Positions 25,001-36,337 of a stretch of DNA of 64,000 nt are shown piece by piece. Made by a program: the position numbers and the translations under genes. Within the stretch, counting starts at the first letter, position 1, and every line of letters begins with the position of its first letter. The DNA comes from Castanea sativa (Eukaryota > Streptophyta > Magnoliopsida > Fagales > Fagaceae), in contig NC_134018.1 in NCBI RefSeq assembly GCF_040712315.1, forward strand, positions 42,409,335 through 42,473,334. The letters are read 5' to 3'. Under the pieces are notes generated by a model. That model ran no database searches. It was not told the DNA's origin and saw only the letters and a program-made list of their open reading frames with translations.

Positions 25001-27247
25001 TGGAAGTGTTAGTGTCCAAAGTACACGATGTAGATCCGTGAGTAACTCTTGTGCTTTGTATGAAAATTATAATAATAATTAATATATAATAAATTACTCG
25101 AGGTTGTAAAATTCTTAAGAAATTTTTTGACCTGGTTGTCATTTTTTAGCCCAAGGCTTTCTCCAGGTTATGTGAGTTTGGACACGCACACATTCGGGGC
25201 TTCTTTAGAGAAGTCCACCATGAAAAGCGAAGAATTCAAAGATGCAGTTGTAACAGCAAAAGAACATATTAAAGCAGGAGATATATTTCAGGTTGTTTTA
25301 AGTCAACGTTTTGAGCGGCGAACATTTGCTGATCCATTTGAAGTGTATAGGGCACTGAGAATAGTCAATCCAAGTCCCTATATGACATACTTGCAGGTTT
25401 GTATCTTATAAAGCTTTTCTAATTGCAGTTTTTGGTTTTATAGCTAGTTGTGTGATGTTACAGATTTGCTACAGGTTTGCAAGAGATTTGGAGCTTTTCT
25501 AATTGCAGTTTTTTAGCATTTTTCGTATCAGTTTGCTAAATTGTTCTAAACTTTCTTTTTATAAAAATTGTTCTTGATCAGGCTAGAGGGTGTATCCTGG
25601 TTGCATCAAGTCCGGAAATTCTAACACGCTCAAAGGAGGTAAATTGTATAAACTAATTCCAAGTCCTTAAACAAAAAAGATTTATTGATGACTAGATGTT
25701 GCTGACACTAAAATATATTTGGAACTAAGGCTTAGTTGTTGTAAACCAAAAATATGTTCCTTGGTTAGCCTAGTATGATTTTTCTAGCTATAAGTTTAAG
25801 CTAGTTTATGGATACATGTGAATTTTTGAGCATGAAGAATTTATGCCTCTTATTCTCTGAATATCTATAAACAAATATCTCCATCCTTGCAATGTTATGA
25901 ACAGAATAAGATTATCAATCGGCCATTGGCTGGAACTGTGAGAAGAGGGAAGACAAAGGAAGAAGATGAGAGTTTGGAAGTTCAGCTACTAAGTGATGCA
26001 AAGCAATGCGCAGAACACGTCATGCTTGTTGATCTGGGTCGAAATGATGTTGGAAAGGTTTCTCTTAACTTATCCCAATCACAGTGTCTCTTAAGATTCT
26101 CCTCTATGTTTTTGCTCGAAAGGGTGCATGTGACTTTTCGTTTTAATGTTAGCTGCATTTATAAAACTGGTATTGGTGACAAAGATTCTTGGTGTAGGTC
26201 TCAAAAAATGGTTCGGTGAAGGTGGAAAAGCTTATGAATGTTGAACGGTATTCCCATGTGATGCACATAAGCTCCACGGTGAGAATTTACTTTTATTGTG
26301 TCTGTTGTTGGTTCAATAGGAGCATGAAAATGTTTGTTTCTTATTGAGAATGATTATCTGCATAAATCATGCATAACAATTACATGTTACTATGTCATTT
26401 CCTTCCATAACTTGATAGCGATTTAGGACAGAAAGTGAAGACGATCCTTTCCTGGGTTTGATATAGCTTCTAAATGCTCCATTATCAAAGAAAATTCTTA
26501 AAAAGCATTACAAAGCAATGTGCATAATAGATTTATAATGAAAAAAATCGGGCTAATTTATCTAATGCAGGTTACGGGAGAGTTAAATGATGATCTCACT
26601 TGCTGGGATGCTCTGCGTGCTGCATTGCCTGTTGGAACCGTTAGTGGAGCACCCAAGGTTTTTATTTTCATCACTTGTTTCCCTTCTTTTCATTTACCAC
26701 TTTGCTTCATTTTTAGTTCTAATAATTCAAAGGCAAAGTATTGCCAAAACATTAGGCTGTTATAGGAGATTTTATATCATAATTTCCATGAGTATTCCAT
26801 GTTATGCTCCATCAATCGTAGTCTGTCACAAGTCCTTAATTTTTTTCCCCCTAAAGTAACCAAATTTTAGATTGGAAAAATCATACACGATAAAATTAAC
26901 AATTTTGCTTATCTGCCCAGGTGAGAGCCATGGAAATAATTGACAGCTTGGAAGTAACAAGACGTGGCCCATATAGTGGTGGGTTCGGTAGTGTATCTTT
27001 CACCGGGGACATGGATATTGCTCTAGCTTTGAGGACAATGGTATTCCCTACAGGAAATCGATATAACACAATGTACTCTTATAACAAGGATGGAACCAAG
27101 CGCCAGGAATGGATTGCTAACCTTCAAACTGGTGCTGGTATAGTGGCTGACAGTAATCCTGATGATGAACAACAAGAATGTCAGAACAAAGCTGCCGGTC
27201 TTGCTCGTGCTATTGACTTGGCCGAATCTGCTTTTCTTGATAAATGA
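22030..27247 (+). CDS. ASA: anthranilate synthase alpha subunit, chloroplastic (11 exons)
   Basis: It converts chorismate and glutamine-derived ammonia to anthranilate, the first committed step of tryptophan synthesis, in the plastid with the beta (glutaminase) subunit. Coding exons: 22030-22180, 22511-22695, 22985-23174, 24578-24729, 24922-25037, 25150-25396, 25582-25638, 25905-26057, 26198-26278, 26571-26657 and 26921-27247. All introns are GT-AG, phases agree, and the total of 1,746 nt gives 581 residues, the usual length. The start is the ATG of [10 protein letters not shown]. The Ser/Arg-rich first 50 residues look like a transit peptide. FLFESVE (98-104) lies where the Trp feedback-binding LLES-type motif sits. 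The chorismate-binding domain fills about 290-575, with [15 protein letters not shown] (His440, inferred catalytic), [12 protein letters not shown] and GAGIVADS. No stop or frame error was seen. ASA1-type versus ASA2-type cannot be settled here. Confidence 0.95.
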
Positions 27248-27596
27248 GGTTCAGTTTTAGCTGTGCCAATGTAGGCGTTCATTTGGGCTGAGCTGTAACT
27301 ACAATATCAATAATTTTGGACTTTATACTATTTAATTAGAATTTTGATAAAGGTATTTGAGTGAATTGTGATGTTTTCATTTCAGGTTCAGCCAGTCTTT
27401 GGATTTTTAATTGGTTGAAAAGTTTATTAAAATATAATTTTATTAAATAAATAAAACTTTAAAAAGTTGTACATAAATAAATAAATAAACTAAAAATCTA
27501 AAGAATTTTTTTTTTTTTGAGAATATAATCTAAAGAAAATTTAGGCATGAATCAAGGAAATAATGAAGGGACAAACAGAGCGGAAAATTTAAAAAT

Positions 27597-28025
27597 CTTG
27601 CAGTGTGTCAAACACGGTGGAATTGTGGAAATGATCATGATCCAAAATTTATCCAATGTGTAGAGAGAGATTCTACGTCTACAATATTTTTACAACAAAT
27701 TACAGGTAGTTAGTTGTTATTGGTTCAAATTTGAACCTAACACTAAGATTATTTTTTTGCCCCAACAATAATAACCAGTAACAATCTGTCACTTCGGATT
27801 TGTGTAAAAATATTGTGAACATATCATTTCTCATGTGTAAAAGGCAACGTAGCAAATAGGGCAAGAAGATTTAATATCTTGTGAAGGTCAAACCGTCAAA
27901 CACGGTGGAAAACTATTTGCTCCTAACATCTGGTGTGAAACTAATATAACCGTACAAGGCTGCAAGCATCCAAATTCAAACGTGAAATTATTAAGATCAT
28001 TAATTGAGAGCTCTCCAACATTTAA
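27597..28025 (+). repeat. direct repeat copy 1 of the receptor-kinase upstream region
   Basis: GTGTCAAACACGGTGGAA, TTTATCCAATGTGTAGA, AAAGGCAACGTAGCAAA, GGTGTGAAACTAATATAACC and ATTATTAAGATCATTAATT occur in the same order here and just before the receptor-kinase ATG. An unrelated stretch of about 165 bp (27,670-27,835) interrupts this copy. Confidence 0.8.
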
Positions 28026-28526
28026 CACTAATTAAGCCTAAACAACAACAAGAAGTCAACAACAAAACCTTAGTTTCAAAATTTGGGATTGGTTATGGAT
28101 CTTTGACGGATTAAACTGGATTGGTCACGTGAATTCTTTTTTCTCAATTTTATTCTATTTGAAGTCATGTTTTCTATTACTTCCCTAATTAACATGTTAT
28201 TTAATTACTTTTATTAATTTTAATTGACATGTTTTTTTATTACTTTTATGGATTAAGTCTAGACAAATTATAAATTGGACAAAGTTTGGTTACAATTCCC
28301 ATTAAAAAAAATTAACAAGACTACATATTTTGAAAATGTAATCATTAGATTATATGTTTCTTATGTTCTTATTAATACACATGTCAATTTGAGTCAATCA
28401 AATGTTATTTACAATTCGAGCTAAAAACTTTTTTTTTTTTTTTTAATAGTTGTACACTACAAAGACTTGAAATTTAAACATATGACTAATAACCTAACAA
28501 GTAACCATTGATCTTTCCTTGTTACG

Positions 28527-28685
28527 AATGAAATTGGAATCAAAACCACCCCACCATCCAAATTGTCATGTTGATATAATTAGGCAATGAAATTGGTAAC
28601 AAAACCACCCCACCATCCAGATTTTCACGTTGATATAATTAGGCAATGAAAATAGATACAAAACCACCCCACCATCCAACTTGTC

Positions 28686-28687
<2 letters not shown>
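28527..28687 (+). repeat. tandem repeat, 59 bp x 2.7
   Basis: Units start AATGAAATTGG or AATGAAAATAG at 28,527, 28,586 and 28,645. Each contains CAAAACCACCCCACCATCCA. Confidence 0.9.

Positions 28688-28689
<2 letters not shown>

Positions 28690-28722
<33 letters not shown>
28690..28722 (+). repeat. (TA)n microsatellite
   Basis: Uninterrupted TA run directly after the 59-bp repeat. Confidence 0.95.
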
Positions 28723-28723
<1 letters not shown>

Positions 28724-29189
28724 CATTTTAAGGGACTTTTCCTGTTTGGACTAAACATTTTTTTGGTTCCAAAATACCTCTACAACTTACGTTTAAGTAG
28801 GAGCAAAACTTGGTAAAAATGCTTCTGACGCCCACGTAAAACACTATCTACAAAATAAGACCACACTCTAGTACACTCACATTGGTTTTCAAACTCAAAT
28901 TACTTCTTCTTCAATTCTCAAATTCTCTCAATTCTATGTTAATCTTCTTTTCACCATTATTATCATTTTTTCTACTTGCTCTGCTCAAATTTGCTCTTTC
29001 TCAACAATATTTGTATGTCAATGGACATTAAAGCTGTGTATACTGGCCTGAGAACCACTTGGGGATTCTCTTTAATAAAGCAGTGTATACTAGCCTTAGA
29101 TTTCACACTTAGTTACATGAATGATCTGGTAGTACAAGTAGATTCTCCGGTGCTTTTATTAGCATAGAAAGATTATTTAAGTTACTTTG

Positions 29190-29410
29190 TCCAACACGGT
29201 GGAAATTGATCATGGTTCAAAGTTCATCCAATGTAGAAAAGGCAATGTAGCATGCAGGCCAGGAAAATTGAATATCTTGTGAAGTGTCAAATACGGTGGA
29301 AAATTATTTGCTTCTAACATTTGGTGTGAAACTAATATAACCGTCCAAGGCTCCAAGCATCCAAATTCAAACGGTGAAATTATTAAGATCATTAATTAAA
29401 AGCCCTCCAG
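29190..29410 (+). repeat. direct repeat copy 2, proximal upstream region of the receptor kinase
   Basis: Matches copy 1 at 27,597-28,025 in order and content, and ends about 60 bp before the ATG at 29,471. It therefore covers the likely promoter and leader of the gene. Confidence 0.8.
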
Positions 29411-29470
29411 TTCAAGAGTGAATTACCCATTTTCATCCAAATATATCACCAGCTTCCTTCTCCAAACCAA

Positions 29471-31660
29471 ATGATGCTTCACCAATACAATTTGTGTGCA
29501 TCGTCGTCTTATTCCATATACCTTCATCTGATGAATCTTTCCTTTCTCATTTGCCTAGTCTGCTTGAATCCCACCATTACAGCCGCTGCTCCAACAAATG
29601 AGACTGATCTTTTTGCTTTGCTCAAATTCAAAGAATCTGTACCTCAGGATCCCTATAACAAATTGAGCTCATGGAATGACTCAACACACTTCTGCAACTG
29701 GCTAGGAGTCAAATGTGGCCATCGGCACCAAAGAGTCAGAGTCTTAGACCTACAAGGCTACAAGTTACGTGGAACTCTATCACCTTACATCGGCAACCTC
29801 AGCTTTCTAAGGTCCATCATCCTCCAGAATAATAGCTTCTATGGTGAAATTCCACAAGAAATCGGTCATTTGTTCCGACTGCAACAACTCTATCTTACCA
29901 ATAACACATTGGAAGGGGAAATACCATCCAGCTTGTCCAACTGCTCCAATCTCAGGTTCTTAGATATTCTGGGAAATAAGCTTAATGGGAAGATTCCAAC
30001 TGAGCTAGGTTCTTTGATGAAGCTCGAAATACTTCAGCTTGGCGATAACAATTTGGTAGGAGGGATCCCACATTCTCTAGGAAATCTTTCTGCACTCACA
30101 AAATTTCGTGTAGCCTACAATAATTTGGTGGGAAATATTCCAGATGCCATAGGCCAATTAAATGGCCTAGTAGTTTTCGCAATTACGAGTAATCAATTGT
30201 CAGGTACGATCCCTTCCTCTCTTTACAATGTGTCATCTCTCCAAATCTTTTCAGTTACAGAAAACCAACTTAATGGCACACTTCCAGCCAACATAGGCCT
30301 AAATCTTCCAAGTATCCAATTTTTCTATGTTGGTGGAAATGAGTTCTCTGGGCCAATCCCTACTTCATTATGCAATGCAACTCAGCTTCAACGAATTGGT
30401 TTAGCTGAGAATAAGTTTTTGGGATCAGTTCCAACAAATTTGGGAAATCTGCTGAATCTTTTATTGCTTAATTTGAGTAAAAATTATTTAGGAAAGAGCC
30501 TCCATTTCATAACATCGTTGACAAATTGTAGTAGACTTCAAACATTAGATTTAAAAGCAAACCAATTTGATGGTGTTCTGCCCAATGCTATATCAAACTT
30601 GTCCACCCAACTCACTAGATTATATCTTGGAAACAATGAAATATCTGGAACTATTCCTGGATCACTAGCAAATCTCTTTAACTTAATTATCTTGGGCTTA
30701 AATGATAATCACATCACAAGCGTCATTCCTACTACTTTTGGGAAGTTTGAGAAGATCCAAGCATTGGGTTTATATGGAAATAGATTGTCAGGAGAAATAC
30801 CAGACTCCATAGGCAACCTTACTCAGTTATTCACACTTCAATTAAGTGAAAACAGATTGGATGGAACCATACCTCCAACTATAGTAAACTGCAAAAATTT
30901 GCAAGTCTTGGTCGTTTCACAAAATAACCTTAATGGATCCATACCCCAGCTGCTTTTTGGTACTTCTTCGTTACCACTAGTACACCTCAATTTATCTCAC
31001 AACTCATTCACGGGCAAACTACCATTTGAAGTAGGTACTTTGAAAAATATCAACCAAATGGATATCTCTAACAATAATTTGTTTGGTGAAATTCCTACAT
31101 CGATAGGAAATTGTTTGAACTTGGAATATCTTTACCTGCAAGCGAATTCCTTTCATGGTGCCATACCATCATCTATGGCTTCTTTGAAAGGTCTTCGACA
31201 TTTAGATGTTTCACAAAATAACCTATCAGGACCCATTCCAGAGGGTTTAGAGAAGCTGCTTTTCTTGGAAAATTTGAATCTTTCATTCAATAATTTTGAG
31301 GGTGAAGTACCAATCGAAGGGTTTTTCAAAAAAATAAGTGTTGTATCATTGATTGGAAATGCTAAACTTTGTGGTGGTTTACCAAAATTGCAATTGCCAA
31401 AATGCCCTGAAAATGTTATGAAACCAAGAAAATCCATTGGATTCAAACTAGCAATTGTAATTATCTCTATTGTTCAAATTTTCCTTTTGTTTTCATCTTT
31501 TCTTATTTGGATGAAAAAATCAAAAAAAAAATCACCTTCAACGGTTTCAACAATAGACCTCCTTCCAAATGTTTCATATAAAGAACTCTATCAGGCAACT
31601 AGTGGATTTTCTCCAAGTAATTTAATTGGATCTGGCAGTTTTGGCTCTGTATATAAATGA
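29471..31660 (+). CDS. LRR-XII receptor kinase: ectodomain, membrane span and start of kinase, ended by premature TGA
   Basis: An ATG-to-stop frame of 729 codons encodes the receptor half of an EFR/Xa21-class LRR receptor kinase. It has a signal peptide (hydrophobic 22-40; Met21 is an alternative start) and an LRRNT_2 cap (about 44-84, with CNWLGVKC). About twenty or more 24-residue LRRs follow to about 625 (consensus LxxLxLxxNxLxGxIP), then a CxG-LPKLQLPKC cap, a membrane span at 660-680 and a basic stop-transfer MKKSKKK. The kinase begins with LIGSGSFGSVYK, and then a TGA at 31,658-31,660 stands where a Gly codon (GGA) is expected. The frame stays open and homologous beyond. If translated as is, the product would be a membrane-anchored receptor without kinase. 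LRR-XII members sense microbial or endogenous peptides at the plasma membrane; no ligand can be inferred. Confidence 0.85.
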   Translation: MMLHQYNLCASSSYSIYLHLMNLSFLICLVCLNPTITAAAPTNETDLFALLKFKESVPQDPYNKLSSWNDSTHFCNWLGVKCGHRHQRVRVLDLQGYKLRGTLSPYIGNLSFLRSIILQNNSFYGEIPQEIGHLFRLQQLYLTNNTLEGEIPSSLSNCSNLRFLDILGNKLNGKIPTELGSLMKLEILQLGDNNLVGGIPHSLGNLSALTKFRVAYNNLVGNIPDAIGQLNGLVVFAITSNQLSGTIPSSLYNVSSLQIFSVTENQLNGTLPANIGLNLPSIQFFYVGGNEFSGPIPTSLCNATQLQRIGLAENKFLGSVPTNLGNLLNLLLLNLSKNYLGKSLHFITSLTNCSRLQTLDLKANQFDGVLPNAISNLSTQLTRLYLGNNEISGTIPGSLANLFNLIILGLNDNHITSVIPTTFGKFEKIQALGLYGNRLSGEIPDSIGNLTQLFTLQLSENRLDGTIPPTIVNCKNLQVLVVSQNNLNGSIPQLLFGTSSLPLVHLNLSHNSFTGKLPFEVGTLKNINQMDISNNNLFGEIPTSIGNCLNLEYLYLQANSFHGAIPSSMASLKGLRHLDVSQNNLSGPIPEGLEKLLFLENLNLSFNNFEGEVPIEGFFKKISVVSLIGNAKLCGGLPKLQLPKCPENVMKPRKSIGFKLAIVIISIVQIFLLFSSFLIWMKKSKKKSPSTVSTIDLLPNVSYKELYQATSGFSPSNLIGSGSFGSVYK

Positions 31661-33592
31661 CTTATTCATCCGGAAGAAAGATCAATTGCTGTAAAGGTCC
31701 TTAATCTTCAACAAAAGGGTGCTTCCAAGAGCTTTATGGTTGAATGTAATGTCTTAAGAAATATCCGGCACAAAAATCTTGTTAAGATATTAACATGTTG
31801 CTCTAGCATGGATTATAGTGGGAATCAATTCAAAGCTCTAGTATTTGACTTCATGACAAATGGAAGCTTAGATTTTTGGCTTCATCAAGGGCTAGACAAT
31901 GAAAACCAATCAAGGAACTTGAGCCTTCTTCAAAGACTAGATGTTGCAATTGATGTGGCTTCTGCAATTGATTATCTTCACAACTATTCTTCGCAACCAA
32001 TCATTCATTGTGATTTAAAACCAAGCAATGTTCTTCTAAACAATGACATGGTTGCTCATGTAAGCGATTTTGGTTTAGCAAGGCTCCTTCCAATCACCAA
32101 TGATTCTTCTGGAAAGCAAACTAGTACAATTGGGATAAAAGGATCAATTGGATACGTTGCTCCAGGTAACTTCGTTTGAATTCTTCTAGTTAAACCCTCA
32201 AAACATCTTTACATATATTTTATTATTTTATTTTTGGAAATCACCTTACTATCAATAGAGGGTACACAAATTCTCTCTTCTCTTGCACACATAGAAGTGC
32301 ACCTAGTCACACAATTTACAATTTTATTTTAATTGAAGAATTTAAAGAAAACAAAATTAGATTCTCAAAATAAAAACAAAAAACAAAGAAGAAAGAAGCA
32401 AACAAAAGCATTAAGCATGTTTTAAGCCTTGATAAATTTGATTAGTTGAGACATTGCTTTCTCCATTGACTAAGTATCTTCGTTTTTTTAGAAATTTATT
32501 TCCCCAATACTATATGTTAGTGATGACTGATGATAGCTTGTCAATTTATTATAGCAAATATGATAGATCTGGTCCCAAAACAGTTATGTGCTACAGTTTT
32601 GTGACATTAACTCAAGAATCCTATACTGAAGAAGTTGTCAACAGAAAACATTATTGAAGTAATGGAAACTAATAGAAGCCATGATTTTTGTTGAACTAGT
32701 CCATACCATTAACCACATTTTTCGTGCTACACACAAATCACAAATATTGCCTGCTTGTTATGAGTCTAATGTAGATTGTGAATTGTGATACTGATATGGA
32801 AGGAAGGGAATTTGTTTTTAAAACAGATTTGTTCCGCATGAAAAAGTTTACAAAATTTATATAAAGTAACAAAAACACCAACAAATATTTGATAGACAGA
32901 ACATGCACAATTGCACACGCACACAAATTATCAATGCTTCTAACTTGAAAGTGTCTTTTTTGAAATGATGGCTTTTGTCTTCATGTTCTCCTGTAGGTTC
33001 AACTTTTGCTTTGCTATTTTGAACTTTCTAGCAAATGAAGTTTTACTAGCATTAAATTCCAAATATCATTGTAAGAAACTGAAAATTTTTCCTTACATGT
33101 CATAATTAAATTATAGAGTATGGCATGGGTGGTGAGGCATCAATAGAGGCGGACGTGTATAGCTATGGAATATTAATACTGGAGATGTTCTTAGGAAAGC
33201 GACCCACTGATGACATGTTTAAAGATGGTCTCAATCTCCACAATTTTGCTAAGATGGCACTGCCTGACAAACTTGTTCAAATTGTGGATCCAATCCTTCT
33301 ACCAAGAGAAGTTGATGAAGCTCCAATGGCAATAGTGGCAGCTAGAGAATATAATAATGGCAATGAAATTCAAGCAGACATGGAAGCTCAAGGTATTCCA
33401 AACTTTTGCCAAATGGATCCCAATGTGCATAAATGCTTAGTATCAATCCTTGAAACTGGACTTGCTTGTTCAATGGAGTCACCAAAAGACAGAATGAAGA
33501 TGAAGGAAGTTACCAGGGAACTACATTTGATCAAAAAAGCTTTTCTTAGTTCTGCTATTCGCAGATGTGAATTTAGAAGAATCCAAGTTTAA
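31661..33592 (+). pseudogene. kinase half of the same LRR receptor kinase, downstream of the nonsense codon (2 exons)
   Basis: In the same frame as the upstream ORF, 31,661-32,165 continues the kinase. Landmarks are IAVKVL with the ATP-binding Lys, a C-helix Glu in SFMVECNV, the catalytic loop IIHCDLKPSN (His846, Asp848 on whole-gene numbering) and VSDFGLAR. A GT-AG intron (32,166-33,116, 951 bp) interrupts the APE motif at a phase-1 site, a position conserved in this class. Exon 2 (33,117-33,592) gives EYGMGGEASIEADVYSYG, GKRPTDDMF and a normal C-terminus. HCD in place of HRD makes it a non-RD kinase, typical of pattern-recognition receptors. Except for the one TGA, the full gene would be 1,056 residues. 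Calling it a pseudogene rests on that single base. Confidence 0.8.
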
Positions 33593-34144
33593 GGTACTTC
33601 TCGATATTTCAATTTTAATTTGCCTATATAATAAAATCACCAATGATAATTATCTCCTAAATGATCAAAGACTAACCAAAATGGAATTGTGAACGTCATT
33701 TATTTTATATAAAAAAAAAAAAAACCGTGGACTTCTTTTATTATTTTGATAAATGATTTTAATTTATAAATAATTATATTTTTCGATTCTCATCAACAAT
33801 CAAACGTTAGACTAAATTTTTTCACACTTTTAGATCCAAAACCTTACAATAGGTTCTTTCATATTCAGTTTTTTAAATGGTCTCATGCAAATGCGATAGT
33901 TGTTTTTGTTTCTACTTTCAAGGTTTTTCTTTATAGTTTGGGAAATAACGAATATAACTAACTTTGTACTTGGACTGCAGAGCACGCAACTATCAAAAGA
34001 GGTCACTGAACCTTCTTTCATGTCCCTGTTGAGCATATAATATAGGTGTGCTAGTTTAATCTCCTTTGCCAAAATGTTTAAGGAATGATTTTCTTATATT
34101 TTCTTCTTTGGGATATGGCAATCCTATATTGTGTCCATGTATTT

Positions 34145-34265
34145 TGTTTTCTATTGAAAATCAGTCTAGTTACAGAAAACCCTGTTGTATTAGGAATATC
34201 AACTACGACGCTTTTATTTGAATGTTTATTAAAGATATGACATGTATCCAAAATTCTTGAAATAT
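34145..34265 (+). repeat. direct repeat, copy 1
   Basis: TGTTTTCTATTGAAAATCAG ... TTTTATTTGAATGTTTATTA ... GACATGTATCCAAAATTCT is repeated in the same order at 36,029-36,136. Confidence 0.85.
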
Positions 34266-35329
34266 AGAGATTTTTAATAATTTTGTTTATTTTTAAAATC
34301 TCTAAAAAGGGTTCTAAATATTTTTATTTTATAATTAGATAATTACAATAATGAGCTAGAAATGGAGAATTTAAGGTTTTTCTCATAAAGGGGGAAGACA
34401 AGTCACTAAACTATAAGGCTCTTGGCATGTGAAACATAATTATTAAAGCATTTAAACAAGATGGAAGGGAGAAAATGAAATAACAAAGAAAAATTATATA
34501 GGACAACTATTCTCCAAACCAATCTCCTCCAACCCAATAATTTTGGAAATTTGTGAAGCATAGAGATTACAGAGGTTAAATAAATCTTTTCCCTAGAGCA
34601 CTAACAACATTTCTTAGGTCCCTATTCCGAGTAAACCGACCATACATACTCTAAATTATTTTATATAATTTATAATAAAACATTTTTTTATCAAGTGAAC
34701 ATCTTCTTTATTTTTCTTCTTTATATGACTTCTGAATCTTCTTATGTGATTTGGGATATTACGAACATATTAAAATTATTAATACAATTTGGTCTCAGCC
34801 TAATTTTACTAACAAAGTTTTAAGAATTCTAAAACTATTGCCCATATCAAAATTCTATTTCCAACCGTTTTTTTTATAGATATTACAAACCATTTATAAA
34901 TTTAAATAAGTTTTATGTTTCTTTAATCATCTATTATAGTTGATCTTTTTAAATAATAAAATTTAGATCATACTTACCTACCATGCTTACTATGTAATTT
35001 GGAAATTACGTGACCAACTTTGGCAGAATATTTTTGTAGATTTCCAAATTGAGGACGATGATCTTGCAAATAATTTCCTAAGAAACAAAATGGGATGGCA
35101 AAATTATTCACAACATTTACATTTATAGATTAATTTGGTAATCTATTAATGTGAATCACACATATAATATATTTGATGGTATAACTCACAAAATATGTGG
35201 CACCCATCTCCCGTTCTATCTAAACTCCACCCCTCAACAGTTTTGCATCATACAAATCAATCTTGCGAGTTGTGAGCAATAACAAATAAAGAGTTAGAAA
35301 AAGAGAGTAAAAGCTCCTTGATTGTCGGT

Positions 35330-35658
35330 GCTTGTTCATCTATAAGATCAAGGACTTCAGGGCTAAAGACAGACCCTTCAGCATAAACTGAAAGTACAAT
35401 GAGGCCATAAGAGAATGGCCTTATGCCAAGCTTCACAAGAAGGGCAGCCTAGGAGGACCCAACCTTATCACCCTTCTTAATCAGCTCTATGAGGGTGATG
35501 ATTTTAACAGTACCCTTATTGGTTTCGATGGGGATGTTTAGCACCTGAAAGTCGGGGATGTTCAGCACCTGAAAGTCTGAACATCCCCCAACATCAATAA
35601 GGAAACTGTTAATGGCATCAGGACAAAATGTTTCATACAAATAGAAAACTCGAATCCA
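35330..35658 (-). pseudogene. RPP0: ribosomal stalk protein P0 fragment, copy 1
   Basis: The minus strand reads FQVLNIP, then [23 protein letters not shown], a stop, then a segment equivalent to [10 protein letters not shown] and [10 protein letters not shown]. This is the middle exon of the large-subunit acidic protein P0 (uL10), which anchors the P1/P2 stalk. A canonical intron end (CTTTCAG) precedes the exon, so this is a genomic rather than processed copy. A 24-bp tandem duplication repeats [10 protein letters not shown] in the exon and loss of both gene ends show it is dead. It resembles 53,100-53,400 closely, including part of the intron (AAAATGTTTCA, ACAAATAGAAAAC). Confidence 0.8.
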
Positions 35659-36028
35659 GGTAATAATTGTTTAATAACTGATTGAATCCAGTGTAGTTAG
35701 GCGTAAGAGCCGATGAAACCGTGTTCTAAGGTAGAAAATTGAATAATGATTATCCACATCTATTCAAGGGAAAAAGAGAGTAACAATCCAAGACTTCCTT
35801 GGTAACTTATGGCGTGTTGCGAATTGTATGAGATTTTGTATGAGATTTTATTATCTCTTAGAACTCTTTAAAAAATATATATATATACTTTACCTAATGG
35901 GTATTAATTATTTATTTAAACAGATTAAAATGGGTTAAGGGTACATTAGCCTCATGAAATACTTTTTCCGCTTTTTGATAGTACAAGCATATTGAACAAT
36001 TCTATTCTAGTATAGTGTTTACATAAGT

Positions 36029-36136
36029 TGTTTTCTATTGAAAATCAATCCTATTCCAAAAAACCGAACATAACTATGATTCTTTTATTTGAATGTTTAT
36101 TAAAGATTTGACATGTATCCAAAATTCTCAGAATAT
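36029..36136 (+). repeat. direct repeat, copy 2
   Basis: Partner of 34,145-34,265. The 1.9 kb between the two copies includes P0 fragment 1. Confidence 0.85.
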
Positions 36137-36337
36137 TTAAGGAAGGTCACTGAGAATTTTGAATCCAATCCTAGATTAGAGGACTACATTTTTGTTATTA
36201 TTTTTTAGTATTACTATAAGACACAGATATCATATTATTCTATTTTTGTTGTTGGGGTGTGTAAAATAATGGGTGAGTAATAAACGCTACACTCCTATTT
36301 TAGAGGACCTTCCATTTGGGCACCTTTAGGTTATTGC

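Larger units (their letters stand above)
27248..29470. other. intergenic region between anthranilate synthase and the receptor kinase
   Basis: AT-rich. It contains a diverged direct repeat (copies at 27,597-28,025 and 29,190-29,410), a 59-bp triplicate (28,527-28,687) and a TA tract (28,690-28,722). No gene recognised. Confidence 0.7.
33593..36337. other. intergenic region between the receptor kinase and element A
   Basis: AT-rich, holding a pair of direct repeats of about 115 bp (34,145-34,265 and 36,029-36,136) and a P0 gene fragment between them. No other gene recognised. Confidence 0.7.

Noticed and set aside
31153..31446. Minus-strand 97-residue frame in the receptor kinase
   Set aside because: Antisense shadow of the LRR coding sequence.
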